From Methyloterricola oryzae (GTDB lineage: Bacteria; Pseudomonadota; Gammaproteobacteria; Methylococcales; Methylococcaceae): a stretch of DNA of 64,000 nt. Numbering within the stretch: the first letter of the stretch is position 1; each line of letters begins with the position of its first letter. The translations under genes were made by a program, and so were the position numbers. Positions 31,261-39,960 of this stretch are shown here, in pieces. Where the stretch lies: positions 310,001 to 374,000 of the forward strand of contig NZ_JYNS01000002.1 of the NCBI RefSeq assembly GCF_000934725.1, in the 5' to 3' direction. The notes beneath the pieces are model-generated. The model ran no database searches. It was given only the letters and a program-made list of their open reading frames with translations, and was not told where the DNA came from.

Positions 31261-31593
31261 TCAGGCGGGGTTGAATTGAAAGGTTTCGCTTTCTGAGATC
31301 AGGAAAAGAGGGGCGCCCCCGCTGGAAATTTTAACGGCATGCGCCACGGTTTCCCGTCCGCCCTCGGATGCGGCACAGGCCTCCAGTGCCGCCATGGATG
31401 GAAAGTAAATTTCGGCGATGCGATAGAAGGGTGCTTTGCCTTGCGGTGAACCCACCACTTTGCTTGCCACGAACCGGGATTTGCCTGCCAGTTTTTCGAT
31501 GGCCATGGGCACATGTTCCTCCTGGTAGAGTTTCTCGAAAGTTTCGATATCGGTCGGGGTCGGGTAGATCACTGTAAATTTGACTTCGGACAT
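31261..31593 (-). CDS. EthD-domain protein
   Basis: The 110-residue protein is a ferredoxin-like dimeric alpha/beta-barrel of the EthD type. The start MSEVKFTVIYPTPTDIETFE, the EEHVPMAIEKLAG segment with its conserved histidine and the RIAEIYFPSMAALEACAAS segment match the family. EthD was found with the ETBE-degrading system; most members are uncharacterised. ATG 31593 is preferred to an upstream in-frame codon because it gives the domain's normal start. A TetR gene lies 121 bases upstream in the same direction with a palindrome between them. Confidence 0.85.
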   Translation of the reverse strand: MSEVKFTVIYPTPTDIETFEKLYQEEHVPMAIEKLAGKSRFVASKVVGSPQGKAPFYRIAEIYFPSMAALEACAASEGGRETVAHAVKISSGGAPLFLISESETFQFNPA

Positions 31594-31681
31594 TACAAGC
31601 CTCACTTCGGGTTGCTGGGAGTTGGGTATTGTTGATCGATTCCGGATTCTGGGTCGGTGTTCGACAGCCTCCTTCTTGGTT

Positions 31682-31699
31682 AATGAATGATCGGTCAAT
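31682..31699. promoter_or_regulatory. Candidate TetR operator
   Basis: The sequence AATGAATGATCGGTCAAT is an imperfect palindrome centred on GATC, with TGA...TCA arms. Size and form resemble TetR-family operators. It lies between the tetR stop and the EthD gene, so it could control the latter. No second copy was found upstream of tetR. Confidence 0.35.
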
Positions 31700-31714
31700 A
31701 AATGGGCAAAAAAA

Positions 31715-32296
31715 TCAATCGAGCACGGACAGCCCGACTGAAACGATGTCGTTGAGAACCTCTGCTTCGGGCCGTATTTTTCCCACAACCAACAGCCCTT
31801 GCAGCAAACTCGTCAAATGCCGGGAGAGTGCGCGGCGGTCCGAGGTATTTCTGAGTTCACCTGCTGCGGACATCCTGTCCAGGGAACGCAGGAAGCCGGC
31901 TTCCAGGCGTTCCAGGCAAGCGCCGACCTTGGCCGCGGTTTCCTGACAGGAAAGCCCGCGCTCGACCGCGGAGTTGGTAACCAGGCAGCCACGTAACGGC
32001 CCTGCTGTCAGGACATGCTCGATCACCGTAGCGAAAAACAGCCGTATACCATTTTTTCCCGTCGGCTCATTTTCAAGCAGTTCCAGGAGGCGCGTGACCA
32101 CGACGTGGTTGTAACGGTCCAGGACGGTCAGGAACAACTCCTGTTTGCTGCCAAACGCGGCATACAGACTGCCGCGGTGGAGGCCGGTGGCGTCCACCAG
32201 GTCTTGAATGGATGTGGCTTCGTAACCCTTGCGCCAGAATGTCTCCACCGCCTTGTCCATAACCTGTTCATAATCGAATTCGCGAGGTCTCGCCAC
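31715..32296 (-). CDS. TetR-family transcriptional repressor
   Basis: The 193-residue regulator has an N-terminal helix-turn-helix (roughly 8-55). It opens MARPREFDYEQVMDKAVETF, with the recognition part in TGLHRGSLYAAFGSKQELF. The C-terminal ligand domain has the NSAVERG segment that occurs in the branch of regulators answering to quinones or electrophiles. The effector is unknown. It is co-oriented with the EthD gene and likely controls it. Upstream (32297-32568) is a non-coding stretch with no clear operator. Confidence 0.9.
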   Translation of the reverse strand: MARPREFDYEQVMDKAVETFWRKGYEATSIQDLVDATGLHRGSLYAAFGSKQELFLTVLDRYNHVVVTRLLELLENEPTGKNGIRLFFATVIEHVLTAGPLRGCLVTNSAVERGLSCQETAAKVGACLERLEAGFLRSLDRMSAAGELRNTSDRRALSRHLTSLLQGLLVVGKIRPEAEVLNDIVSVGLSVLD

Positions 32297-32568
32297 AATT
32301 CTTGTCCTGTATCGAATGAGGGAAGAGGATAGTCATTATTGAATGTTAAGTCAAGAATTCAGGCGACTACCTAGATGGATAGGAAAATATTTCCTCATGG
32401 GAACTTGCGCCAAATCCTACGGCCGCCTGGGCCGATAATCGGCCATAATCGATGCAATGCTGTATCAATCACACATGGCTGTCATCGGCGCACGGCCGAG
32501 GCATACTGTTGACCGCGCTACTTGCTGGATTAACCTCCGTACCTGTGAAGCCAGCTATCACGAACGTC

Positions 32569-32880
32569 ATGCAAAACCCTGACGCCGACGACTATCTGCT
32601 TTTGTTCTCCCGCTACGGCAAGGATTTCGGAGCCGCATACCTGGAGCCGGAGGATGAGCGTTATCGCCTGCTCTTTGAATTGGTCTGCAAACTGCTTACG
32701 AAACCTTCTCAGTTCAACCTGAGCATGCCGCAGCAGTTCCGGACCACCGCGTCACGCTATCTGGGTGGGGACGAGGCGACCCTGATGCACATGCGTGATC
32801 CGCTGAATCGGCATTTCATGCTGAGTGACCTGTACGATTACGTGCATTTGCGGAAGACCATGGGCGGCAAGGCGTGGTAG
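32569..32880 (+). CDS. Conserved-looking small hypothetical protein
   Basis: The 103-residue product is acidic, starting MQNPDADDYLLLFSRYGKDF and containing DDYLLLFSRYG, DPLNRHFMLSDLYDYVHLRK and a tryptophan at the end. ATG 32569 is preferred to the upstream start at 32452, which would add an implausible basic leader. No membrane segment or known motif is seen. It ends 40 bases before the rpsF promoter. I do not recognise a family; the aromatic and charged make-up looks like a folded cytoplasmic protein. Confidence 0.55.
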   Translation: MQNPDADDYLLLFSRYGKDFGAAYLEPEDERYRLLFELVCKLLTKPSQFNLSMPQQFRTTASRYLGGDEATLMHMRDPLNRHFMLSDLYDYVHLRKTMGGKAW

Positions 32881-32919
32881 GGGAAAAGCCTTCTGACCGC
32901 TTTTAGTCCCCTTCGCTCC

Positions 32920-32948
32920 TTGTGTTAACCTTGATCCTGCCGTAGAAT
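32920..32948 (+). promoter_or_regulatory. Probable promoter of the rpsF-rpsR-rplI operon
   Basis: TTGTGT (32920-32925) and TAGAAT (32943-32948) are separated by 17 bases. The GCGCGG that follows the -10 box is a GC-rich discriminator of the kind found at growth-rate-controlled ribosomal promoters. Transcription would start near 32955, giving an 80-base leader. Confidence 0.6.
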
Positions 32949-32966
32949 GCGCGGTTTTTAGGTGTG

Positions 32967-33013
32967 GGCTCTTAGCCAACCCTCCTTGCCTTACCGTGCT
33001 GTTTTCGGAAGGC
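32967..33013 (+). promoter_or_regulatory. Possible S6:S18 autoregulatory leader
   Basis: In the rpsF leader, GCCTT (32988-32992) and CCG (32994-32996) pair with CGG (33006-33008) and AAGGC (33009-33013), leaving one bulged A. A smaller hairpin (GGCT/AGCC, 32967-32977) precedes it. S6:S18 is known to repress its own mRNA through a structured leader with a conserved CCG. The CCG here is in a stem, so the match is suggestive only. Confidence 0.3.
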
Positions 33014-33036
33014 TTTATCATCCACAAGGAGCATTC

Positions 33037-33447
33037 ATGCGACATTATGAAATCGTTTTTCTGGTCCATCCTGACCAGAGCGCCCAGGTACCTGCCATGA
33101 TCGACCGCTACCGTGCGATCATCGAATCCGGGTCTGGCGCCATTCACCGCCTGGAGGATTGGGGCCGTCGCCAGTTGGCGTATCCGATCAACAAAGTCCA
33201 CAAGGCCCACTACGTTCTGATGAACATCGAGTGCGATCAAGCGGCGCTGGATGAGCTGGAAAGCAGCTTCCGTTTCAACGATGCCGTGCTGCGCAGTTTG
33301 ACGATCCGCCGCGATGAAGCCATTACCGAGGCTTCGCATCTTGCAAAATCGGGCTCAGGCGAGGCTGAGCCGGAGCGTGCAGAGGAAACCGAGGGCTCCG
33401 CTGAGGGCGAAAGTGCCGCAGCCGAGCCAGCCGACGCTGAAGCCTGA
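33037..33447 (+). CDS. rpsF: Ribosomal protein bS6
   Basis: The 136-residue protein begins [20 protein letters not shown] and keeps the family's [25 protein letters not shown] core. ATG 33037 has an AAGGAG ribosome site and is the standard start. From residue 105 the protein has a 32-residue tail very rich in Glu, Ala and Ser. E. coli S6 also has a glutamate tail that RimK lengthens; here much of the acid is genetically encoded. It binds S18, the next gene. Confidence 0.96.
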   Translation: MRHYEIVFLVHPDQSAQVPAMIDRYRAIIESGSGAIHRLEDWGRRQLAYPINKVHKAHYVLMNIECDQAALDELESSFRFNDAVLRSLTIRRDEAITEASHLAKSGSGEAEPERAEETEGSAEGESAAAEPADAEA

Positions 33448-33502
33448 GCGTCTGCTTCCTTCCACATCGTGTTCGAACAAGTCAAATTAAGAGATTAAGC
33501 AC

Positions 33503-33733
33503 ATGGCCCGTCAATTCAAGCGTAGAAAGTTTTGCCGTTTTAGCGCCGAAGGCGTGAAGGAGATCGACTACAAGGATCTGGATACCTTACGCGAGTTCAT
33601 TTCCGAAACCGGCAAGATCGTACCCAGCCGCATCACCGGCACCAAGGCCAAGTACCAGCGCCAGCTGGCTACGGCCATCAAGCGGGCGCGCTTCCTGGCC
33701 CTGCTGCCGTTCTGCGATTCGCACCCGCAGTAA
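33503..33733 (+). CDS. rpsR: Ribosomal protein bS18
   Basis: The 76-residue protein begins [20 protein letters not shown] and ends [15 protein letters not shown], with the [26 protein letters not shown] core shared by all bS18 proteins (quoted in parts). It pairs with S6 on the 30S platform. It follows rpsF by 55 bases. The priB gene that E. coli has between the two is absent. Confidence 0.97.
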   Translation: MARQFKRRKFCRFSAEGVKEIDYKDLDTLREFISETGKIVPSRITGTKAKYQRQLATAIKRARFLALLPFCDSHPQ

Positions 33734-33771
33734 TCCGCCGCCGCGCCTGGGGCTGAGCGGGAACGCTTGCT

Positions 33772-34668
33772 TTGAAGAGTCTGGCGGCATTCATCATGCG
33801 CGGGCGCGTCCAGGCCGTGATTGGCGTGGCGGGACTGGCCTTGCTTTCGCTGATGGTTCCCTTGGTCAGTCTCTTCAGTTCCGCAGCCCTCGGGCTGGTG
33901 ACACTCCGGATGGGCGCGCGCGAAAGCCTTTGGGTACTCGCGGTTTCGGCGCTGGTGGCGGCAGTTGCCGGGACATTGCTGATGGGCAACCTCCAGGCGG
34001 CCACGGTCTATGGTTTGCTGCTGTGGGTGCCTGTGTGGCCGGTGGCCATGCTCCTGCGCACCAGCGGCCAGCTGGCCCTGGCGCTCGAAGCGGGTCTGGC
34101 GCTGGCGCTGCTGGCGGTGGTGGGAGCGTATCTGGTCACCGGTGACCCTTCCCAGTTATGGGAAGTAAGCCTGCAGCGCCTGCTTGAATCCATGCGGGAG
34201 CACGCGCCGCCGGGGTTCGAAGCGTCCGAAGCCAATGAGCGGCTGCAGTTTTTCGCCCACTACATGACAGGGGTTGCGGCAGCCGGATCGCTCATGAGTC
34301 TGGTGCTCGGATTGCTGATTGCGCGGTGGTGGCAGGCGGCGCTGTACAACCCAGGCGGTTTCCGGGCGGAATTCGTAGCCCTGCGGCTGCATACGGGCGC
34401 TGGCTATGCCGGGATGGCATGCATTGCCTTGGCCTTGCTGGCCGACGGCGGGGTTTCCGAGTTTGCTTGGAACATGAGCGCCGTGTTCTTCGTGCTGTTT
34501 GCTGTCGCCGGGTTCTCGATCGTCCATGCCCTCCTGGGCCGCAAAGGTTTCTGGCTGGGCGGGATTTATCTGGCTTTGCTGGTGATCCCGCAAATCCTGC
34601 TGCCAGTCGCTTTTCTGGGCTTCAGCGATCCCTGGCTGAACTGGCGCCGGCGCCTTGCGCGCTCCTGA
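33772..34668 (+). CDS. DUF2232 multi-pass membrane protein
   Basis: The 298-residue protein has about eight helices (for example VIGVAGLALLSLMVPLVSLF, VLAVSALVAAVAGTLLMG and GLLIARWWQAALYNPGGFRA nearby). DUF2232 members sit between rpsR and rplI in many gammaproteobacteria and have no assigned function. The start is TTG 33772, within a GAGCGGGAACGCTTGC context; a later ATG at codon 9 is possible. Its place within the ribosomal operon suggests constitutive expression. Confidence 0.85.
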   Translation: MKSLAAFIMRGRVQAVIGVAGLALLSLMVPLVSLFSSAALGLVTLRMGARESLWVLAVSALVAAVAGTLLMGNLQAATVYGLLLWVPVWPVAMLLRTSGQLALALEAGLALALLAVVGAYLVTGDPSQLWEVSLQRLLESMREHAPPGFEASEANERLQFFAHYMTGVAAAGSLMSLVLGLLIARWWQAALYNPGGFRAEFVALRLHTGAGYAGMACIALALLADGGVSEFAWNMSAVFFVLFAVAGFSIVHALLGRKGFWLGGIYLALLVIPQILLPVAFLGFSDPWLNWRRRLARS

Positions 34669-34724
34669 TCGAACAACCTATCTGCTGAAAGCATAATTTT
34701 TGAAACGATTGAGGTATTCCATTC

Positions 34725-35171
34725 ATGGACATCATTCTTCTTGAGAAAGTCGCCAATCTGGGCAACCTGGGCGACAAGGTCAGCGTCCGAGCAGGCTATG
34801 GACGCAATTACCTGATCCCGCAAGGCAAGGCGGTGGTGGCTACAGCCGCCAAGCTGGAAGAGTTCGAGCAGCGTCGCGCCGAACTGGAGAAGAAGGCGGC
34901 TGCCGAACTGGCAGCGGCCCAGGCACGCGCCGAAGCGCTGGGCAAGCTCAGCGTACGCATTGCGCAGAAGGCCGGCGATGAAGGTCGTCTGTACGGCTCC
35001 GTGGGCACCAAGGACATCGCCGAAGCCGTCACGGCGGCAGGTGTCGAGTTGCACAAGCACGAAGTGCGTCTGCCCACCGGCGCCCTGCGTCACACTGGCG
35101 ACTATGAGATAAAGGCCCAGATCCACGGCGATGTGACCGCCACGGTGGCGGTTTCCATCGTTCCGGAATAA
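34725..35171 (+). CDS. rplI: Ribosomal protein bL9
   Basis: The 148-residue protein starts [20 protein letters not shown], the standard bL9 opening, followed by the [13 protein letters not shown] loop. A long connecting helix ([20 protein letters not shown]) leads to the C-terminal rRNA-binding domain with [24 protein letters not shown] precedes the ATG. It closes the rpsF operon; a hairpin follows at 35179. Confidence 0.97.
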   Translation: MDIILLEKVANLGNLGDKVSVRAGYGRNYLIPQGKAVVATAAKLEEFEQRRAELEKKAAAELAAAQARAEALGKLSVRIAQKAGDEGRLYGSVGTKDIAEAVTAAGVELHKHEVRLPTGALRHTGDYEIKAQIHGDVTATVAVSIVPE

Positions 35172-35178
35172 GGGAGCG

Positions 35179-35207
35179 GGCGGTTCGGTCCCTTTGGCCG
35201 AGCCGCC
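35179..35207 (+). terminator. Hairpin after rplI
   Basis: GGCGGTTCGG (35179-35188) pairs with CCGAGCCGCC (35198-35207), ten bp with one G-U pair and a nine-base loop. No T-tract follows. It sits eight bases after the rplI stop and ahead of waaA. Confidence 0.5.
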
Positions 35208-35238
35208 GTTGCTGACGGCAAAGATCAGCTAGGACGCC

Positions 35239-36522
35239 GTGCGACTGCTCTACAGCGGGCTATTTTATCTGGCGGTTCCTTTCATATTGGCGCGCCTGAG
35301 TTGGCGGAGCATCAAGGCGCCAGCCTACCGTCGACGCTGGGCGGAGCGCTTCGGGCTCTACTCGGTTCCTGAAGACAGCGGTGGCATCTGGGTCCATGCG
35401 GTGTCGGTGGGCGAGGCAGAAGCCGCATTCCCCTTGATACGTTTGTTGGCGGAGCGCCATCCCACGTCTCCTGTGCTGGTTACCACCACGACACCGACGG
35501 GTTCTGCGCGGGTCCGCGCTGTGCTGGGTAGCAGCGTACAACATGTATATCTCCCTTATGACCTGCCAGGCGGCGTCGAGCGTTTCCTCACGCATTTCAG
35601 GCCCCACCTTGCGGTGGTCATGGAGACGGAAATCTGGCCTAACCTCTTTCGTGCCTGCGGTGCCAGGCGCATTCCGCTTGCCATCGTCAATGCGCGCCTG
35701 TCGGAGCGGTCGGCACGCGGCTACGGGCGCCTGCCCGGCTTGACCCGAGACTGCCTTTCAAGCGTGGGTCTCATCGCAGCGCAAACCCAGGCCGACGCGG
35801 ATCGGTTCATCCAGATCGGCGCGAAACCCGAAACGGTGTGTGTCACCGGCAATATCAAGTTCGACCTCAATCAGCCTGAAGGGTGGGCGGAAGATGCCGC
35901 CCAACTCCGTCTGCACTTGTTCGGTGGAAGGCTGGTGCTTATCGCAGGCAGCACGCATGAGGGCGAGGACCTGCCGGTGCTCGTAGCCTTTGCCGCGGCC
36001 AGGCAACAGTTTCGGGACTTGGCGCTTGTCATAGCGCCGCGCCACCCCGAGCGATTCAATGCCGTCGAGGCGCTCTGCGGCGCCCAGGGCTTCCGCGTCG
36101 CGCGGCGCAGTCAGGGGGTGCCGCTGGGTGACGCCGATGTATTCCTGCTGGATACCCTAGGTGAGCTGAAACAGTTCTATGCTGTCAGCGATCTTGCCTT
36201 CGTCGGGGGCAGTCTCGTGCCCGTGGGCGGCCACAACATGCTGGAACCGGCGAGCGCAGGCGTGCCGGCGTTGTTCGGCCCCCATCTGTTCAACTTCCTG
36301 GAAGTCAGTCGCAGCCTGCTCGAAGCGGGCGGAGGCATCAAGGTCCAGGACGGGCGAGAACTCGGGCAGGCGGTGATCGAGTTGCTGGCCGCTCCCCACC
36401 GCCGGGCGCAGATCGGCAGTCAGGCCAGACAGTTCGTGGAACAGGGGCGCGGCGCCCTGCAGCGTGTAGCCGATCGGTTGGAGTCGTTGCTCACGGAGAC
36501 GCGTCTCCGCAGCAACGACTGA
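35239..36522 (+). CDS. waaA: 3-deoxy-D-manno-octulosonic acid (Kdo) transferase
   Basis: WaaA adds Kdo to lipid A precursor at the inner membrane, an essential step in lipopolysaccharide synthesis. The 427-residue GT-B enzyme has an N-terminal membrane helix (LLYSGLFYLAVPFILARL) and the donor-fold motifs IWVHAVSVGEAEAAFPL, METEIWPNLFRACG and GNIKFDLNQP. The C-terminal motif is FVGGSLVPVGGHNMLEPA. The start is GTG 35239. Whether it adds one or two Kdo residues cannot be told from sequence by eye. The manC gene follows after 63 bases. Confidence 0.95.
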   Translation: MRLLYSGLFYLAVPFILARLSWRSIKAPAYRRRWAERFGLYSVPEDSGGIWVHAVSVGEAEAAFPLIRLLAERHPTSPVLVTTTTPTGSARVRAVLGSSVQHVYLPYDLPGGVERFLTHFRPHLAVVMETEIWPNLFRACGARRIPLAIVNARLSERSARGYGRLPGLTRDCLSSVGLIAAQTQADADRFIQIGAKPETVCVTGNIKFDLNQPEGWAEDAAQLRLHLFGGRLVLIAGSTHEGEDLPVLVAFAAARQQFRDLALVIAPRHPERFNAVEALCGAQGFRVARRSQGVPLGDADVFLLDTLGELKQFYAVSDLAFVGGSLVPVGGHNMLEPASAGVPALFGPHLFNFLEVSRSLLEAGGGIKVQDGRELGQAVIELLAAPHRRAQIGSQARQFVEQGRGALQRVADRLESLLTETRLRSND

Positions 36523-36585
36523 GAACGCTGCGCAGGCCATGGCAGCGAAGGCATTGAGACCACATTCAACGGAGTGTCCTACGTC

Positions 36586-38046
36586 ATGACAATTGTGATC
36601 CAGCCCGTTGTGCTTTCCGGAGGGTCGGGTACTCGGCTTTGGCCCTATTCTCGGGAGGCGTATCCCAAGCAGTTCCTGGCCTTTGTCGGCGATAAGACCC
36701 TCCTGCAGGAAACGGTCGCGCGGATCGAGGACATGGAGCCGGAGCCGGCACAGTTCAAGATCAAGCCACCCGTGGTGGTTTGCAACGAGCTGCATCGCTT
36801 CCTGGTGGCCGAGCAGCTGCGCCAGATGGGCTTTGATAACAGCGCCATCCTGCTGGAACCCCTGGGCCGCAACACTGCACCGGCGCTGACATTGGCGGCG
36901 CAGCACGTGGGCAGTGAGGGCAACGACCCGATCCTGGTGGTAATGCCGTCCGATCATCACATCGAGCAGGTGGCCCAGTTTCGGCAGCGTTTGCTGGATG
37001 CCGCAGAATGGGCGGCCAAGGGCGCCGTGGTGACCTTTGGCATCGTTCCCGACAAACCGGAAACCGGCTACGGCTACATCCGCAAGGGTACGGCTGCGGG
37101 CGATCAGGCTTTCGAACTGGCTGCATTCGTGGAAAAGCCGGATGCGCTGACGGCGTCCAGCTATCTGGCGTCCGGTGACTATCTCTGGAACAGCGGTATC
37201 TTCGTGCTGCGTGCTTCCGTCTGGAGCGAGCAGATTCGCCGGCATCGGCCTGATATCGCCGGCGCCTGCGAGACGGCCCTGGCCTCGGCCAAGCGCGACG
37301 GCGATTTCGTCCGGGTGGACAAGGGGCAGTTTTCCGCCTGTCCCAGCGATTCCATCGACTATGCCGTGATGGAACGGCTGGCAGGCGCCGCGGGCGATGT
37401 GCGGGCTCTGGTGCTGCCGCTGGACGTCGGCTGGTCGGATCTTGGTTCCTGGTCCGCGCTCAGCGAGGTCAAGCCGCAGGATGACGATGGCAATGTGACC
37501 GTGGGTGATGTGTTCGCCAAGGATGCGCACAACTCCCTGCTGTATTCCCAAAACCGCTTCCTGGCCGCCGTCGGTGTCTCCGATCTGCTGGTGATCGAGA
37601 CCACGGACGCCGTACTGGTGGCCCACAAGGACAGGGCTCAGGACGTCAAGGCCATCACCGATCACCTCAAGCAGACAGCACGCCAGGAGCATGTTTTCCA
37701 CGCCAAGGTGCACCGGCCCTGGGGCGACTATGAAGGCATCGGCAACGGCAACCGCTACCAGGTGAAGCGGCTAACGGTAAAGCCCGGCGCAACCTTGTCG
37801 CTGCAACTGCACCACCACCGCGCCGAGCACTGGATCGTGGTCAAGGGCACGGCGCGAGTCACGCGTGGCGATGAGAGCTTCCTGCTGGGCGAGAACGAAT
37901 CCACCTTCATCCCGCTGGGCGTGCAACACCGACTTGAAAACCCGGGCGTCATCCCCCTGGAAATCATCGAGGTGCAATCCGGTGGCTATCTGGGTGAGGA
38001 TGACATCGTCCGCTTCGAAGATAAATACAACCGCATCGAACCATAA
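36586..38046 (+). CDS. manC: Mannose-1-phosphate guanylyltransferase / mannose-6-phosphate isomerase
   Basis: This 486-residue bifunctional enzyme supplies GDP-mannose for polysaccharides. The N-terminal guanylyltransferase has VVLSGGSGTRLWPYSR and the FVEKPD motif near residue 180. The C-terminal cupin has RPWGDYEGI, the metal-binding LQLHHHRAEHWIVVKGTA and the FIPLGVQHRLENPG segment of type II isomerases. A GTG at 36574 would add four residues. The gene is alone, without other GDP-sugar genes nearby, so it could serve exopolysaccharide or O-antigen synthesis. Confidence 0.95.
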   Translation: MTIVIQPVVLSGGSGTRLWPYSREAYPKQFLAFVGDKTLLQETVARIEDMEPEPAQFKIKPPVVVCNELHRFLVAEQLRQMGFDNSAILLEPLGRNTAPALTLAAQHVGSEGNDPILVVMPSDHHIEQVAQFRQRLLDAAEWAAKGAVVTFGIVPDKPETGYGYIRKGTAAGDQAFELAAFVEKPDALTASSYLASGDYLWNSGIFVLRASVWSEQIRRHRPDIAGACETALASAKRDGDFVRVDKGQFSACPSDSIDYAVMERLAGAAGDVRALVLPLDVGWSDLGSWSALSEVKPQDDDGNVTVGDVFAKDAHNSLLYSQNRFLAAVGVSDLLVIETTDAVLVAHKDRAQDVKAITDHLKQTARQEHVFHAKVHRPWGDYEGIGNGNRYQVKRLTVKPGATLSLQLHHHRAEHWIVVKGTARVTRGDESFLLGENESTFIPLGVQHRLENPGVIPLEIIEVQSGGYLGEDDIVRFEDKYNRIEP

Positions 38047-38067
38047 ACACGCAGGAACCTATTCTCC

Positions 38068-39159
38068 ATGGCGCTTTACTGTGGCATCGTCGGCTTGCCC
38101 AACGTGGGCAAGTCCACTCTCTTCAACGCATTGACCAAGGCGGCCATCGCGGCCGAGAACTACCCCTTCTGCACCATTGATCCCAACGTGGGGGTTGTGC
38201 CGGTGCCCGATCCGCGCCTCGATGCCCTGGCTGTCATCGTCAAGCCGGAGCGGGTGGTGCCCACCGCCATCGAGTTTGTCGACATCGCCGGCCTGGTTGC
38301 CGGGGCATCCAAAGGCGAGGGGCTGGGCAACCAGTTCCTGGCCCACATCCGGGAGACCGACGCCATCGCCCACGTGGTGCGCTGCTTTCAAAACGATGAC
38401 GTGGTGCATGTGGCGGGCAAGGTCGATCCCATCTCCGATATCGAAGTCATTCATACCGAACTGATCCTGGCGGATATGGCCTCGGTGGACAAGGCGCTGC
38501 AGCGCTCCATCAAGAATTCCAAGTCCGGCAACAAGGACGAGTTGCACAAGAAGGAGATTCTTGAGCGTCTGACCACGCATCTGGATGCCGGAAAGCCGGC
38601 ACGTTCGCTTGATCTGGACGAGGACGAACGGGCATTGATACGTGACCTGTTCCTCCTTACCCTCAAACCAACCATGTACATCGCCAACGTGGACGAAGGC
38701 GGCTTTCATGACAATCCGCTGCTGGATAAAGTCCAGGCATTGGCGGATGAGGAGGGAGCCATGGTGGTTCCCGTGTGCGCAGCGCTGGAGGCGGAGATCG
38801 CGCAGTTGGACGAAGCCGACAAGGCGGACTTCTTGGCGGATCTCGGGCTCGACGAGCCGGGCTTGAACCGGGTGGTTCGCGCCGGCTACAAGCTGCTGAA
38901 GCTACAGACCTATTTTACTGCGGGCGTGAAGGAAGTCAGGGCGTGGACCATACCGGTGGGCGCCACGGCTCCGCAGGCGGCCGGCGTCATCCACACGGAT
39001 TTCGAGAAGGGCTTCATCCGTGCCGAAGTCATCGCCTATGACGACTTCATCGCCAACAAGGGTGAGCAAGGCGCCAAGGATGCGGGAAAATGGCGCCTGG
39101 AGGGCAAGGAATACGTCATGCATGACGGCGATGTGGTGCATTTCCGCTTTAACGTCTAG
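38068..39159 (+). CDS. ychF: Ribosome-binding ATPase YchF
   Basis: The 363-residue Obg-family P-loop protein has [14 protein letters not shown] near residue 8, FVDIAGLV for Walker B and NVDE in place of the NKxD guanine motif, which explains its preference for ATP. A coiled-coil hairpin (residues 130-190) and a C-terminal TGS domain ([13 protein letters not shown]) complete it. It binds the 70S ribosome and is involved in stress responses. In E. coli it follows pth; pth is not in this window. A hairpin follows. Confidence 0.96.
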   Translation: MALYCGIVGLPNVGKSTLFNALTKAAIAAENYPFCTIDPNVGVVPVPDPRLDALAVIVKPERVVPTAIEFVDIAGLVAGASKGEGLGNQFLAHIRETDAIAHVVRCFQNDDVVHVAGKVDPISDIEVIHTELILADMASVDKALQRSIKNSKSGNKDELHKKEILERLTTHLDAGKPARSLDLDEDERALIRDLFLLTLKPTMYIANVDEGGFHDNPLLDKVQALADEEGAMVVPVCAALEAEIAQLDEADKADFLADLGLDEPGLNRVVRAGYKLLKLQTYFTAGVKEVRAWTIPVGATAPQAAGVIHTDFEKGFIRAEVIAYDDFIANKGEQGAKDAGKWRLEGKEYVMHDGDVVHFRFNV

Positions 39160-39210
39160 GGATTACTAAGGGATCTTCGGAACCGCCGACCGCGTCCTTG
39201 CGGAATCCAT

Positions 39211-39232
39211 GAGTCCGGGTCAAGCCGGACTC
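39211..39232. terminator. Hairpin between ychF and the convergent membrane-protein gene
   Basis: GAGTCCGG (39211-39218) and CCGGACTC (39225-39232) form a perfect 8-bp stem with a six-base loop. It spans the last codons of the minus-strand gene, so it could end transcription from both sides. Confidence 0.45.
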
Positions 39233-39960
39233 TCGTTGTCGCATTCCTGATCGAAGCGCCGATCCGGCGGCGTCACGGTAAAGAACTTCTTGAATTGCGG
39301 CATGAAACTGGCCGTGATCGGAATCGAATAGAAGCAATAGATAGCCGCTGCTTCGCCGGTGGAAACGCCAAATAGCCATTGCGGCAAGAACAGCGTCGCG
39401 ATGGCCATGCCGCAGTGGTAGGAAGCGATTTTCCAGTTATCCCGCCACAGGAACCCGCTCAAGGCTAGGGCGAACAGGGAACCATGGGTGGTGACCAAGC
39501 CGTAGGCGCTGGAGATGGCGTAGGCGATGTGATACTTGCCCAGGTACAGGCAGGACACCATGCGCCCGATGAAATTCGGCTCGATGTCGAACAGTTGGCG
39601 GTCATTCGGCATCTGACTAAAGATCAGGAAACATGAACTTAACACCGTGCCGATCATGAAGGCTTTCTTGAGCGCCGTCTTGTCAGACGAGTAGGTCGCC
39701 AGTGCCGGCATGATGGCAAACGCCTGCAGGCTTATGTGGTAGGTGGACAATTCGCTGAGGAACATATTGGTTCCGTAGCCGCACTGGTTCGCCACGGGAT
39801 AGGCGAAGAACTGGATCAGTTCCATCAGGGAAAAGTGGAATATGGCGTAAGCCCTGGCGGTGCGTACCCAAAACCGCTCTTCCTTGTCCAGAAACGTGAC
39901 CCCGGAGGCCACGAAACCTGCGATTCCCAAACCAAGCGACATGTCAGGACTGAAACACAT
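39220..39960 (-). CDS. Multi-pass membrane protein, possibly DUF5765-like
   Basis: The 246-residue protein starts MCFSPDMSLGLGIAGFVASG and has about seven hydrophobic segments with charged loops (for example SSDKTALKKAFMIG). No catalytic motif is evident. The cysteine-serine start resembles that of DUF5765 proteins, but I am not certain of the family. ATG 39960 is preferred; a longer frame upstream has low-quality sequence. It sits at the border between housekeeping genes and the accessory region that follows. Confidence 0.7.
   Translation of the reverse strand: MCFSPDMSLGLGIAGFVASGVTFLDKEERFWVRTARAYAIFHFSLMELIQFFAYPVANQCGYGTNMFLSELSTYHISLQAFAIMPALATYSSDKTALKKAFMIGTVLSSCFLIFSQMPNDRQLFDIEPNFIGRMVSCLYLGKYHIAYAISSAYGLVTTHGSLFALALSGFLWRDNWKIASYHCGMAIATLFLPQWLFGVSTGEAAAIYCFYSIPITASFMPQFKKFFTVTPPDRRFDQECDNESPA

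Noticed and set aside
36157-37713. A 518-codon open frame on the minus strand opposite waaA-manC
   Set aside because: Antisense to two confidently assigned enzymes; sequence is low in conserved motifs.
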